A model generated the notes under the pieces. The model saw only the letters and a list, made by a program, of their open reading frames with translations, was not told the DNA's origin and searched no databases. Source: Isoetes taiwanensis (Eukaryota; Streptophyta; Lycopodiopsida; Isoetales; Isoetaceae). From it: 64,000 bases of DNA. The position numbers and the translations under genes are program-made. Location: the NCBI GenBank assembly GCA_021234155.1, contig JAJEKV010000031.1, positions 6,402,748-6,466,747 of the forward strand. The letters run 5' to 3'. Shown piece after piece: positions 51,172-62,858 of this stretch. How positions within the stretch are numbered: position 1 is the stretch's first letter; each line of letters starts with the position of its first letter.

Positions 51172-52558
51172 TGTCGACAAGGGCACGAAACCCAAGCCAA
51201 CAACACAAGTCTAATGGGCAAAGCTAAAGGTAGAAGATGGTGGTCAAATGATCGCGTACTCTCTGCAAGTGCACAGCTGAAACACTCCTCTTTAGACAAT
51301 ATACAATGACAGAAAACAGATCCGATGAATACTTGTGCCCTAGAGTACTTTAGAACTCAAACTCAGAATTTTTTCTAGGCACAAATCAGCAACTTACACA
51401 TTTTTATCACACAACATTTAAACAAAATAGAACATTGCCCATAGATATCAGATTGTTAATGCCACCACAGTTCAAACTTAATGCCTATGATGGAAAGAAA
51501 AAAGCAAGACACTGATGATCAACATTCAATAGAATTAATTGACACAATTTCAACCTGCTAGAACATTTATTTTTTCAGAGAATAAATTTCATCTTTCTCA
51601 GCCTATCCACAGTACATGTACTTGAATCCATTCACATCCACTTTAAAATTGTGAAAACTCTTTTAAATTAATAATGCCATCCAGCTCACAAACATAATCA
51701 GCACAATAGTTATGCTTGTCTTCCCACACAGTCATTCATCTACTAAATTTCTTGCAACAGTAAAACATTACAGACCTTCTTCTCTATTCTTCAAGTTCTC
51801 TTCCCTATTGACCTCTCAGGCTGGGCAGCTTCCTGCTCCTCCAAAACGACCTGGGTCCCCTTCTTCCTTCTCCAAATCTGCCTTAAAAAACCTCCACGAC
51901 CTTCCTCCTTCTTCCTTTTGCACCCAATCGGCTGCTCCTCTTCCATTTCCGGCTGCTCCTCTTCCATTTTCGGCTCACCTTCTCTTCCAAAAACGTGGGA
52001 AATGACCTAATCCAGACCTCAGACTTCAAAAAAAAAATTGCCCCTTTGGATTTCCCATGGTCTCATTATTCATTTCGGCTCCTTTTCCATGTTGCATGTG
52101 GGTTGCATGCATCTCCTAGGTAGTGTACATATCAACATGAATGCTTCCAAGCATTACAACTACTTGAAGCCCCCTTTTTTCAAACCTGCTCATGGATTCT
52201 CTTACCATAATCTATAGCTCCTATGTTGCCGCGTGATCAGAAAATGCTTAAAAATGCGACCTTGTCTGGCTGCACTTTGCCATGTTGCATTATCTCAAAA
52301 ATATCTAGAGCATATATGAAGCACCTGTACCTCTTGTGGGTTTTCAATCATGCCACATGCTTTTAAGGTGCTAAAAATTAGTCACGCTAGCATTTGATCT
52401 TAGGCACCACAACCAAGCTGGCAACACTGGTCAAAATATCAAAGACTTGCCATAAAATAAAGTTCTGCTCCATTTGAATGCATACGGACGTCACAACACC
52501 ATCTTTTTATAATGACTTTGTTAAAAAATTTGTTGCGCAATGGTTTGACCGCACAACA
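51172..52558 (-). mobile_element. Gypsy element (family B) 3' LTR
   Basis: Read on the minus strand it begins TGTTGTGCGGTC and ends CCTTGTCGACA, giving the usual TG...CA ends. It is 1,387 bp and nearly identical to 57619-58937. The outer flank at 51167-51171 is CCTTT. No matching target duplication can be checked because the other LTR has lost its outer end. Confidence 0.9.
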
Positions 52559-52575
52559 TTATCCCCCATACAAAT
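52559..52575 (-). other. Polypurine tract of Gypsy element B
   Basis: The minus strand reads GTATGGGGGATAA directly before the TGTTG start of the 3' LTR, the expected position of the plus-strand primer. Confidence 0.75.
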
Positions 52576-54047
52576 GGTTCCTCGTCCCGAGGGACTTCTT
52601 CAAATGCCTCCATCACGGTGTGATCCCCAACTAAATCTCTAACCAGCTGCAGCAACATAACTCAACTTTAGTCCCTGTATACATGCATGAACCTTAGATG
52701 ATGACCAATACGCAATTAAAAAGCACATATGCATGCAATGGTATGCAATCATTCTTCAAATGCGTTAGCTAAATCAAATGCTAAGCCAAATAAAAAGCAC
52801 AGTATGATAAAAACTTGACTGCACTTGAATCTCAATGCTACTATGACAATTTTTAACACCATCATTATTAGTAAGCAAAGATCACCCTGGTTAGCCTATG
52901 ATGCTCGTGATAAACTCTAGACTGCACTATAATCAGCAAGTGATATACTCAGCCTCTATGGTTGTAACTGCTATAACGAACTCACTCCCATCCTTCTTCC
53001 TTTTTCTTCCTTTCTCACTTTCTGTTACATAGATTTTCAGATTCTTTTATAATCAAGAGGAGTGGTCCACCTAGGAATTGCATGTGGGATTTAGGTTCTA
53101 GAACTTAACCACATTGCATCCCTAGCGAGGCTTAACTCTAAGTACCAATAGTGCCAATGGGATATGAACCCTAAGAGTCTAACCATCCAGCGACTACTGC
53201 GTTACTTAACCAGCACTTAGTGTCGTACAGGTGGGATATGGACTGAAAAAAGAGAGGGCTCCCCATCCAGCTTAACCACCATGCCTTCACTCAAGCCCTG
53301 GGCTCCAAATTATAGAAAGTTTTGCTACATTTTAAGTTGTAATTTCAGTACCTCTTCATCACCGATGGTTCTTCTTAACACAAGTATTATGAACACTCTC
53401 AACAGTACATAACCTGTGAGGTCTAAGAGTATCAACTGGCAGATTTTTTTGCTGTCACTAGTGTATCACAGCCATAAGCAACTTTAAAACCAAATAATGT
53501 CCTCTGCTTAAGAATAATCACAGCATTAAAAATGACAGTTCCCATGTTAATCCAACCACAACCAAATCCTTATCAGGGTGCAACTTTTGTCAATGGCTAC
53601 AACATTTGATCCAGCTTTGACATTTTAAAGAATATTAAAATGGAAGATAATGATACGGAATTCCAATGTGAATTTTGACTGCATAATGCTAGGGTGGAAG
53701 GATAAAACCTGGTAATTCTGTTCCCGTGATGGCAGCTCCTTTCATCTCCATGCAAACAACACTTTAACAGACTCCATGTTGCAACCAATTTCAGCTCAAC
53801 TTATTGAAAAGCATTAGTCCCCATCGTAAGTCCTGTAACTCTGTTATAACAGACCTAATGTACGAATAAAGTAAAACAAAAGCAATTTTAAATTTCTGAT
53901 TTTTTATTTTTTGATTTTTATTTATCAATGTGACTATTCTATGAACCTAGATTATGGCCTGCCTCTAACTCTAATTACACACATTCTAACCTAAATTAAC
54001 TCTATTAGTCTATGTAGCTAGTAAGCTAGAAAACAAGTAGATATTAC
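52576..54047. other. Gypsy element B: non-coding 3' internal region
   Basis: No open frame or domain recognised between integrase and the polypurine tract, about 1.5 kb. Long untranslated 3' regions are common in plant Gypsy elements. Confidence 0.5.
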
Positions 54048-55250
54048 TTACAGACCATTGGGAAGAGGTTCCAATACAGTTTGCGTATGATATAACTTAA
54101 GCCTGGAGCCATTAATTCGTGTATGAAGCTCATAACCCGCCAAATCCTGCAAAACTACAGACCCATTAGACAAAATTTGCTTCACTTGGTAAGGTCCAGT
54201 CCAACGCATCCTTAGTTTTCCTGGCCGCTTCCAATGCTTACTATCATAAAGCAACACAAGATCATTCTACCGAAATTCCTTGAACCTAATATGCCTATCA
54301 TACCATTTTTTTCGTTGACTTTGTAAGGCTTCTCTTGCCATAAAAGCATGAAGACGAACCTCATCCAATCTTCCCAACTGCTCCAACCTTACCTTCAGGC
54401 TCCCGTTCTCGTCAAGCTTTTGCTGGACTGCAACTCTTAATGAAGGTATTTCCAATTCTATTGGTAAAATGGCTTCTTGCCCATATACAAGCATAAATGG
54501 TGTGGCTCTTGTTGTTACCTTGTATGCAATTCGATAGGCCCACAAAGCATCTAATAGCCTCTTATCCCAATCAGTTCGGTTAGCATTACATATTTTAGTA
54601 ATAATGTTGCACAAGGTTTTATTTGTCCTTTCTACCTGCCCGTTTGCTTGTGGATGCTAAGGAGTAGATTTCCTATGGGATATGCCATACCTTTCTGTTA
54701 ATGCAGTAATCACCTCGTTCAAGAAATGACGTCCACGGTCGCTGACCAACTCGATGGGGCACCCAAATCTGATAATTACATTTTCATACAAGAAAGAAGC
54801 CACACTTGCTGCATTATCATACCTCAAAGCCTTCGCCTCTGCCCACTTCGTTACATAATCTGTACATACCAAAATATATTCATTCCTAGTCTGCCATGCA
54901 GGAGGATTTATCGGACCTACAAAATCGATGCCCCACTTCTCGAAGGGTAATATGGGCAGTATGGGATTTAAGGGCATAAAGTCTCTCCTCGTAGGCCTTC
55001 CTATTCTTTGGCAAGGATCGCATTTCTTCACATAGTCAGCAACATCTTTGTACAATGTAGGCCACCAATAACCTGCTTGAAGAACCTTCCTCGCTGTAAT
55101 TTCTATAGCAAAATGTCCTCCAGCGGGTGCATCATGGCAGGAAGCTATTATAGTTGGTACTTCATGGGAGAACACACATCGGCGTAGCACATCATCCTTC
55201 CCAATTTTATATAAAGTACCTGCTAAAAGAGTAAATGTCCGACTTTGCAT
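54048..55250 (-). pseudogene. Gypsy element B integrase (interrupted)
   Basis: The HHCC zinc domain is present (H in SCHDAPAGGHF, then CDPCQR). It is followed by the catalytic core with Asp in WGIDFVGPI, Asp in VSDRGRHFLN and Glu in HPQANGQVERTNKTL. A TAG at 54657-54659 falls just before HPQANGQ and another at 54267-54269 before NDLVLLYDSKHW. The C-terminal part (GPYQVKQILSNGSVVLQD) is the usual DNA-binding tail; no chromodomain was seen. In a tidy element this would be the end of the polyprotein; here it is at least twice interrupted. Confidence 0.9.
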
Positions 55251-55300
55251 AACTAACCTTTTTGCTCCAGCAGTTTCATATCTTCGAAAACTCCCCGTGG

Positions 55301-55950
55301 CTAAAAATCTGCAATCTCACAATACCACTTTCGAGAATTGCTGTAAATAAAGAACAAATTTGTATCAGGCAGATCATCGTCCACCCCTTTCTCTGCTTCT
55401 ACATCTATAATTCTTGATAAATGGTCTGCAGCAAAATGTGACTTGCCCGACTTCACAACAACACGGAATTGGAACTCTTGCAAGATGAGCAACCATCTTG
55501 CCACACGACCCGTTCGACAAGGCTTCAAAATAAGATATTTTAAGGCTTGATGATCAACAAAGAAAACAAATTCTTTACCTAAAAGGTAATGACGATATTT
55601 CTGGACAGAATAAATCATCCCTAAGCCTTCTCTCTCCGTAGTAGAGTAATTTTGTTCTGCCTTTGAAAGCTGCCGACTTGCGTAATATATTGGATGGTCC
55701 CATCCATCTTCCTGCATTTGAGTTAGTATGCTGCCAATGGCGAATCCAGATGCATCTACATGTATATGGAACTCAATGTTCCAGTTTGGAAATTTTAGAA
55801 TAGGCGCTGTTACAAGAGCATCTTTTAAAGCATTAAAAGCATCTTCACATGCAATAGTCCACTTATATTCAGTACCTTGCTTCAAAAGGGATGTCAATGG
55901 CACTGCTTTATCTGCATAATGCTGGATAAATCTTCGATGGTAGCCTACGA
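55301..55950 (-). pseudogene. Gypsy element B RT thumb and RNase H
   Basis: It opens in the RT thumb/connection (GYHRRFIQHYADKAVPLTSL) and runs through RNase H. The four acidic residues are present: Asp in HVDASGFAIGSIL, Glu in TTEREGLGMIYS, Asp in FVDHQALKYL and Asp in HFAADHLSRI. The protease and the fingers/palm of reverse transcriptase with the YxDD motif are missing, because the sequence joins directly to the Gag zinc-knuckle frame near 55945. The element therefore cannot copy itself. Confidence 0.9.
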
Positions 55951-57557
55951 GGACAATTATCTTGTGTATGTAGACCTTGGGTTTGACAAATACCACATAT
56001 AGGCTGATAGCCTACTGGTTTTACAGGGTTTGGACAGTGAGTTGCAATATGCCCTAGTTCTCCACACCTATAGCATTGAGGAGGTCCTCTTCTAAGTACT
56101 TGGGGCCTAGGATCTCTACTAACAGGTTGTGGTACTGCAGTGTAGACAACAGCAGCATCATACATAGGTTGTGCTTGATACCCTGAATATTGAGGAGAGG
56201 TAACGACTTGAGTTTGGGGTCTTGTCAACCCAATTCCCATTCCTGGACGTAAATGAAAACACTCCTCTGTCCTATGGTTGGTTTTCCCACAGTTCTGACA
56301 AGGAGGAGGTCTGAAACCAAAGGGTTTAAAATCGCCAGCGTTGGACATTCGCTTTGGAAGGTGGCCATAACCTTTGCATTTAATACACCACATGTTTGAC
56401 CTTTCCTTAGAAATTTGAGGCTTAGATTCTAGCCCCTTTACCCAATTTAACTGCAATTCCGTCATTTGCTTGGTCAGGGTTTCAATTAAATCCTCCTTGA
56501 CTTTAGCAATTTTGGCATCCACTGTTAGTTCAGTCCCGCTCATTGGCATAGCCGGGTCGAGGCATAATAGAGGCTCCTCGCTGTGTTTTGTTTGTAGTCC
56601 AAAGTACCCATAGCGTAAGGAAACATATTAAAAGGCATATTGACGAGCGGATTTACCTCTGTTATAGATGGAAACATTGGTGCAGCTAAAGCAACAACTG
56701 GTGCCACTCCTCCCAACACGGATGGTAGAGCCATTCCTGGATGATAATAATGTGCCATTCCAAATTTCGCTTGCTCCCAACTTGATGCTATCATAATGGC
56801 TGCTTCTAAAGTACTTGGAGTCTGCCCCTTTGTAAAAAAACCAATGTCAGGAGGCAGTCCATTAGTAAAATACCTTACTTGATCCTCTGCAGAAGGCATG
56901 GGATCTTTCTTTGCCACCAATCTCCTAAATCGAATGACATAACTTTGCAAACTTTCTCCAGGTAAGAGTTTGATATAATTTAATTCATCACTCACCCTTT
57001 GCGCAAAACCTACGGGCCTGAATGCATTTAAAAACCCCTTCCTTAGCTCATCCCAACTTACGAATGTTGTAACATCCTTAGCGGCTCTGTACCACTCTAC
57101 AGCACCATCTTGTAAAGTTGCTGGAAATAGCCAGAACCGCCAACGCTGCCATCCTCCCGTTTCGCCTCACTTATGGTCAAAAATGCCTCGCACATGTGAA
57201 TCGGCGTCTATACCTCCTAAGGCGTAAAAATTTTGGGTATCTCATTTTCGTTGGCACTGCCATGCTAGTATTTACTGGTTCTGATATAGTGGGTAAAGAA
57301 ATAGAACACAACGTACTAGGCTCTAAGTCAATATTAAACTCTACCTCTGGTTGCTTGCTCTTAGGACTTGGTGTACCTGCAATTGGATGCAATCTCACAC
57401 TTGTATGCTGCTCAACTACTAATGGAGGATGCTCTAAAGATCTCCATAATTTTTCCTTCAATACACTTCTTTCTTCTCTTTCCTTTGCTCTCAAATTCCG
57501 CTCCTCTTGTTGAAGTCTCTTAATCTCTTCACTTTTCTCTCTTGTTGAAAAATTCAT
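55908..57557 (-). pseudogene. Gypsy element B Gag (capsid and zinc knuckles, interrupted)
   Basis: The start is a charged coiled-coil-like segment (EEIKRLQQEERNLRAKER) at 57557-57177. A retrotransposon-Gag capsid domain follows (LLPGESLQSYVIRFRRLVAK, DQVRYFTNGLPPDIGFF). The nucleocapsid then shows zinc knuckles: CQNCGKTNHRTEEC, CYRCGELGHIATHC and a third Cys/His cluster. Frameshifts lie near 57180 and 56990, and at about 56545 the frame changes again. Confidence 0.85.
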
Positions 57558-57618
57558 TCACCAGCATTAGTAACCTATAAGCGATTGCCCAATGTTCTCG
57601 CAATGCCCCCCAAAAATA

Positions 57619-58937
57619 TGTCGACAAGGGCACGAAACCCAAGCCAACAACACAAGTCTAATGGGCAAAGCTAAAGGTAGAAGATGGTGGTCAAATGATC
57701 GCGTACTCTCTGCAAGTGCACAGCTGAAACACTCCTCTTTAGACAATATACAATGACAGAAAACAGATCCGATGAATACTTGTGCCCTGGAGTACTTTAG
57801 AACTCAAACTCAGAATTTTTTCTAGGCACAAATCAGCAACTTACACATTTTTATCACACAACATTTAAACAAAATAGAACATTGCCCATAGATATCAGAT
57901 TGTTAATGCCACCACAGTTCAAACTTAATGCCTATGATGGAAAGAAAAAAGCAAGACACTGATGATCAACATTCAATAGAATTAATTGACACAATTTCAA
58001 CCTGCTAGAACATTTATTTTTTCAGAGAATAAATTTCATCTTTCTCAGCCTATCCACAGTACATGTACTTGAATCCATTCACATCCACTTTAAAATTGTG
58101 AAAACTCTTTTAAATTAATAATGCCATCCAGTTCACAAACATAATCAGCACAATAGTTATGCTTGTCTTCCCACACAGTCATTCATCTACTAAATTTCTT
58201 GCAACAAAAAAACATTACGTGACCTTCTTCTCTATTCTTCAAGTTCTCTTCCCTATTGACCTCTCAGTCAAGCAGCTTCCCTCGCTCCTCCAAAACGACC
58301 TGGGTCCCCTTCTTCCTTCTCCAAATCTGCCTTAAAAAACCTCCACGACCTTCCTCCTTCTTCCTTTTGCACCCAATCGGCTGCTCCTCTTCCATTTCCG
58401 GCTGCTCCTCTTCCATTTTCGGCTCACCTTCTCTTCCAAAAACGTGGGAAATGACCTAATCCAGACCTTAGACTTCAAAAAAAAAATTGCCCCTTTGGAT
58501 TTCCCATGGTCTCATTATTCATTTCGGCTCCTTTTCCATGTTGCATGTGGGTTGCATGCATCTCCTAGGTAGTGTACATATCAACATGAATGCTTCCAAG
58601 CATTACAGCTACTTGAAGCCCCCTTTTTTCAAACCTGCTCATGGATTCTCTTACCATAATCTATAGCTCCTATGCTGCCGCGTGATCAGAAAATGCTTAA
58701 AAATGCGACCTTGTCTGGCTGCACTTTGCCATGTTGCATTATCTCAAAAATATCTAGAGCATATATGAAGCACCTGTACCTCTTGTGGGTTTTCAATCAT
58801 GCCACATGCTTTTAAGGTGCTAAAAATTAGTCACGCTAGCATTTGATCTTAGGCACCACAACCAAGCTGGCAACACTGGTCAAAATATCAAAGACTTGCC
58901 ATAAAATAAAGTTCTGCTCCATTTGAATGCATAGGGA
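57619..58937 (-). mobile_element. Gypsy element B 5' LTR, outer end truncated
   Basis: Nearly identical to 51172-52493 and in the same orientation. The last 65 or so bases present in the other LTR (those containing TGTTGTGCGG) are missing. Similarity stops at 58937, exactly where GACTCGCGAGTC, a palindrome of family P2, begins. The high identity between LTRs suggests a fairly recent insertion, despite the decayed coding region. Confidence 0.9.
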
Positions 58938-58956
58938 CTCGCGAGTCGAGAAACCC
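58936..58956. repeat. Palindrome family P2, copy 1 (left arm incomplete)
   Basis: GACTCGCGAGTC followed by GAGAAACCCC. The left outer arm (TTTCTC) is missing because the Gypsy LTR abuts it. Confidence 0.75.
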
Positions 58957-59168
58957 CAGGGCAATAGAGAGAACACTGGAGATTAATGGCTGAAGAGAAA
59001 AAGCATCGAGCCTTCCCAATCTTTCTTTCCCCGCCTCTTCGGGCAATGTCGCTTAGTTTATATCCTAAGTTGCATCGTTCGAAGAGGCGTGAAAGCAAAG
59101 ATTTGGGAATGCGCGATGCTTTCGCTCTGGCCTGGACTCTCCTATGTTTTCTCCTCTCCTTGTGGGTA

Positions 59169-59190
59169 TTCTCGACTCGCGAGTCGAGAA
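59169..59190. repeat. Palindrome family P2, copy 2
   Basis: CTCGACTCGCGAGTCGAG with TT and AA outside: a perfect 22-base palindrome. It is followed by ACCCCC like copy 1. Confidence 0.9.
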
Positions 59191-60755
59191 ACCCCCTGCA
59201 TCCTCCTATTTAGTGTTTACTTCGGGTGTTAGTAGATACTTTCAAGCTCTAACATTGGGACATTTACTGAATGCAGCCCGTATCCTGACCAGATCATACA
59301 CGCTCGGCAACAGTGGAAAGCATTGGGTTGTCCTCAGCGTCCTAAAGGAAACAGGGCTCCCTCGGATAAGTGGAAGACCTTTGAGAAACTATGCAGATAT
59401 GTTCTGCTGGAAGGCCAGGAAGATGAAGAGGGGGAGGATGAAGAGGAAAAGAAGAAGAGAACACCAAGAAAGGGCAGGGAGTCTCTCTCAGACCAATATG
59501 ACCTCATACTTAGCACTGAGGCGGTCTGGGAGAAATGGACCGAGATATGGGCTCAATGGACAAGAGGCAAGCTGAAGGACAGCAATGGAGAATTTCCATG
59601 CAGGCCGGACCCAAAGTTGTTCGACAGAAATTTATGAAGAGGATACGGGGCCTGACCGACAAGGAAAAACGCTTTGATCTACAGGCGTAATCCGGATGGA
59701 ACAATCCTGCTGAGGAAAAGTAGAAGCTCAAAAATGCAGGACGCAAAGGATTATGCCACAGTTCTAAAGAGACGGCGTGCGTTGGAAGAAGGCATCCTAA
59801 ACGTGCTATGGCAATTCTGAAGAGGAAGCTTGGATTCGGGGTGGTCCCATTTAAGGCCGATGATAGCTCCCCCCCATTCCTGGTAACATTGGGACACAAG
59901 GGATTTGGTGGTCTGGAACTGGCACCTGGGCCCGTGGCACTATTTGCCATCAATATGATTGAAGACCCCACCCTTTTTTTATGAGAAAGCTGACATAGAG
60001 CAGTGGTACAAGACGTGTCTGGACATGACCGACCTGGATACTTTCAGTTTCCTTGTCTTTTGCATGCCGGGGCAATCGACAACCGCCGCTCTCCCAATGG
60101 GCAAATTTTGATATTAACTTCACCAACAAGATCTTGTACTCCATATACGAAGCTTGAACATGAGTGTAGACTTGGCTTGTCAAGGCACCAAGCTTTGCCA
60201 ATATAGTTTTGGTTTTGGTTCCAAGATTGGTCAGAGACTGACAAGTGGTGGTCTAGCGAACATCATTATCTCGACAGTTCATGATTTCTCAAGAGCGTAT
60301 GGAACCCCGGAAGGGCGGCGGATTTATGGAGGATGTGCCATCGATGGACAAAGTCAGCAATGATGGTGCGACAAGTCCTATACATAGAATTCCTATCCGC
60401 CAAGGGTTATCAAGTACTTCATAACCAGCTTGGTCGAGGAAGATCAAATTGTATGCGAGTGGTACATGAATGGCCTGTTCTCTCAGGGGGCTATGCTGTA
60501 TGGAATGAAACCTATATTCGTGGTTGGAAATAAGGACATGGTTGAAACCATTCAAATATATCCGGATCTGCTTCATGAGCATTTCAAAGGGAGGAAGACA
60601 AATGGAAGCGAAGAAGGGCGATGATGACGAAGACAAACCCGAGCGAGGGAGAGAAACATGACGGAGACGAGAATCTCGAAGGTTTAGACCAGAATGCTGC
60701 GGAACAAATTCTTGAGAATCTGAAATTGAGGTGAGTTCACTTTGCTCTGTCCGTG

Positions 60756-60779
60756 TTTCTCGACTCGCGAGTCGAGAAA
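60756..60779. repeat. Palindrome family P2, copy 3
   Basis: CTCGACTCGCGAGTCGAG with TTT and AAA outside, a perfect 24-base palindrome inside the intron of the HAD-like relic. Confidence 0.9.
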
Positions 60780-60787
60780 CCTTGCCA

Positions 60788-60811
60788 TTCTCGACTTCAT
60801 GAAGTCGAGAA
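60788..60811. repeat. Palindrome family P2, copy 4 (variant centre)
   Basis: CTCGACTTCATGAAGTCGAG with TT and AA outside. The arms match the family but the centre is TCATGA instead of CGCG. The change is compensated on both sides, so the hairpin stays perfect. Only eight bases separate it from copy 3. Confidence 0.9.
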
Positions 60812-61799
60812 AACTCGTTTCCTATCTGACATCTCTCATCATTTCAGGAACATCGAACGCAACGACTCGGATCATTGTCAATATCTAGTGGCGGTTCACG
60901 CCGCGGAGGACACTGTACACCCCAAAGAGAATCAAGAGCAAGACACTGCGGACAGCCAGAAAGGACCTGAAAAATTAATGATCCCGCATATGGATCCCGA
61001 CGAACCGGAAATATGGTCAGAGCCAAACTCCAACTGGGATCCAGCTGGTCCCACCAAGCTTGTAATATTTGACGTCAATGGAGTATTAGCTGCAATATAC
61101 CACGATAAAGACGTCCCTGAGCTTAACACCTCGCAGATCCCGACCTAAAAACGGAGCATAAAATCGCGGTATCCGAGGCCTAGAGCAAAGGAAATTGTTG
61201 AATGGTGCCTGGAACGGGGATTCGAAGTGGCCATATGGTCTTGTATGTCAAAGAAAAATATTGTCAATGTTCTTGGTGTTCTCGGCCTTCCAGTTTTGAA
61301 GTTCAAGTTTGTTTGGGGAAGCGAAAGAGTCAAGCATGTGTCAGATCTCGATCCAGCCATCACAAAGGGGAAGCATATTATGGTGAAAAGGCTGGACAGG
61401 GTTTATGAACAATTCCCGGACTTTGGGAAACACAACATGCTGATTTCATAGATGACTCACCGCAAAATGCTATCATAACTTCGCAAAAATACAATCATTG
61501 CTAAGACTTATCGACCGAAGAGTATGAGACGGATAGGTGGTTGTCTTTCGGACTTTGTCCCCGCCTTGGCGGAATCCCTCTTTGCCATTCTTGTGGCCGA
61601 TGTGATTAGCAACTATCCGAGCCTCAAGGAACCCGATCCGAGAGCCGTAGCGATCATGAAAGCTATGGACGACAAATATTTTGGTGATCAAGAAGAGTGA
61701 CCTCTGCTTTCAGATAGTCAAATTGTGTGAATATTGTAAAGAAACGTGAAGAAATGTACTATATTTTGTAATAAATATACTTGTATATTGAGTTTTATT

Positions 61800-62085
61800 G
61801 GCTTTCGACTCGACTCAGAAATGAAAAGGCATGCTTGTCCTGTTGATGAAACCATTTGTATGTTTGTTTGTGTGACTGGATGCAGCCATAATCTATTATG
61901 ATAATGGTTGTACATTGGGTTTCCTGGGCCTTTCTCGACTCACGAAATGAAGTCGAAAAGGCACTGCTTGTCTCGTTGACGAAACCATTTGTATGCTTCT
62001 CTGTGTGATTGGATGCAACCATATTCTAATGAGAATGGTTGTACTTTGACTTTTTCGGGCCTTTCTCGACTAGCGAGTCGAGAAA
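61800..62085. repeat. Tandem repeat (about 126-130 bp x 2-3) carrying P2 palindromes
   Basis: Three units begin at palindrome-like sites at about 61806 (degraded), 61932 (degraded: TTTCTCGACTCACGAAATGA) and 62062 (CTCGACTAGCGAGTCGAG, one mismatch). Between them GAAACCATTTGTATG and TTGGATGCA/CTGGATGCA recur with ATAATGGTTGTAC/GAGAATGGTTGTAC. The period is about 126-130 bases. No coding content. Confidence 0.75.
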
Positions 62086-62189
62086 GACACTACTTCCCAC
62101 GTGATTGGATGCAGTTATATGGAATGAATGTTCTCTATTGTAATTTGATTTCACCATTCTTTTCTTCGTTTTGACTAATGGCACCGTAA

Positions 62190-62640
62190 TTGTTAATCAT
62201 ACTCTCCTTGCTCCGTGGTTCGTGCACGATCCCACACCCACAAGACAGCATCCCGCTCGGGCATCACGAGACCCGCTCCAGGCGGCACAGGTCCCACTCA
62301 AGGCGGAAGAAATACCGTTCAGGCACAGAACCCGCTCACGCTACACTCTTGCCCGGCCTTTGGGATAAGGTTGCTCGTGAATGCAGACGCCATGCACACC
62401 CTCGGGATAAAGAAGACGCGAAGAAATTTCATGAAGTCTAGGAAGCTCAAAGCATCTTGCAAGCATTGCATAACATACACGGAGGTTGGGGATGGAGCAT
62501 ATTCGATGAAAAAGTCATGGGAGGAGAGTGGAGAAGTCGGGTGGATGTGTCACCCCGTGGGCTCGCAGAGGCACCTCCACGTGAGGCATTCCACACACTT
62601 CGGGTTGCCCCCCAGGCTTACAAATCGGCGTGAAGAAGCG
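62190..62640 (+). pseudogene. Unidentified open frame with one stop
   Basis: The frame runs from about 62190 through a TAG at 62439-62441 and continues to about 62632. After the stop it reads ALHNIHGGWGWSIFDEKVMG and AEAPPREAFHTLRVAPQAYK. Its GC-rich composition differs from the surroundings. I do not recognise it. It may be another captured fragment in the composite element or the 3' part of the relic upstream. Confidence 0.35.
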
Positions 62641-62830
62641 CCGCAGTTAATCCCCTAAGGTGGACCACCTACCACGATGATGTAACTGTAGTGACAGCAA
62701 GACCGCCATGGTCTCTGCGTCCGATGTAAAATACATTGTACCTATTCAATTTATTAATAAAAATTCTTTTTCAACTACGGCTTTGGTTTCAATCTTTAAT
62801 GAATTTCCTTTGTTTCAGTTGCATTGTTCT

Positions 62831-62858
62831 TGTTCTCGACTCGCTATCCAGAGAAAAC
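62831..62858. repeat. Palindrome family P2, degraded copy
   Basis: GTTCTCGACTCGCTATCCAGAGAAAAC. The left arm is intact and the right arm partly lost. It is the last member before the right terminus of the composite element. Confidence 0.5.

Larger units (their letters stand above)
59245..61700 (+). pseudogene. Degenerate HAD/FCP1-like gene
   Basis: The 3' half is recognisable. VIFDVNGVLAAIYHDKDV is HAD motif I, with Asn at the usual second Asp. RPRAKEIVEWCLERGFEVAI and WSCMSKKNIVNVLG form motif II, and then come FKFVWGSERVKHV and, after a frameshift near 61450, DDSPQNAI (motif III). A C-terminal helix follows (LAESLFAILVADVISNYPSL). An intron at 60731-60846 (CTGAAATTGAG/GTGAGT to ATTTCAG/GAACATC) joins in phase to the HAD exon. 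The 5' half has coding-like pieces (STEAVWEKWTEIWAQWTRGK, ILKRKLGFGVVPFKADDSS, DIEQWYKTCLDMTDLD) that I do not recognise. They shift frame several times. Stops near 61148 and 61450 and shifts at 59640-60640 make it a pseudogene, unless the sequence has errors. Confidence 0.65.

Noticed and set aside
53040-53300. Possible tRNA-like sequence (GGGATATGAACCC)
   Set aside because: It has a weak T-loop resemblance but no A box or closable acceptor stem, and it lies in the non-coding part of the Gypsy element.
55728-55919. Plus-strand frames within the Gypsy element (for example 55728-55919 and 57118-57513)
   Set aside because: They are antisense to RNase H and Gag and have no motif of their own.
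58936-62085. A CRISPR-like array of repeated palindromes
   Set aside because: Spacing is irregular, the copies vary, there are no unique equal-length spacers, and the genome is eukaryotic.
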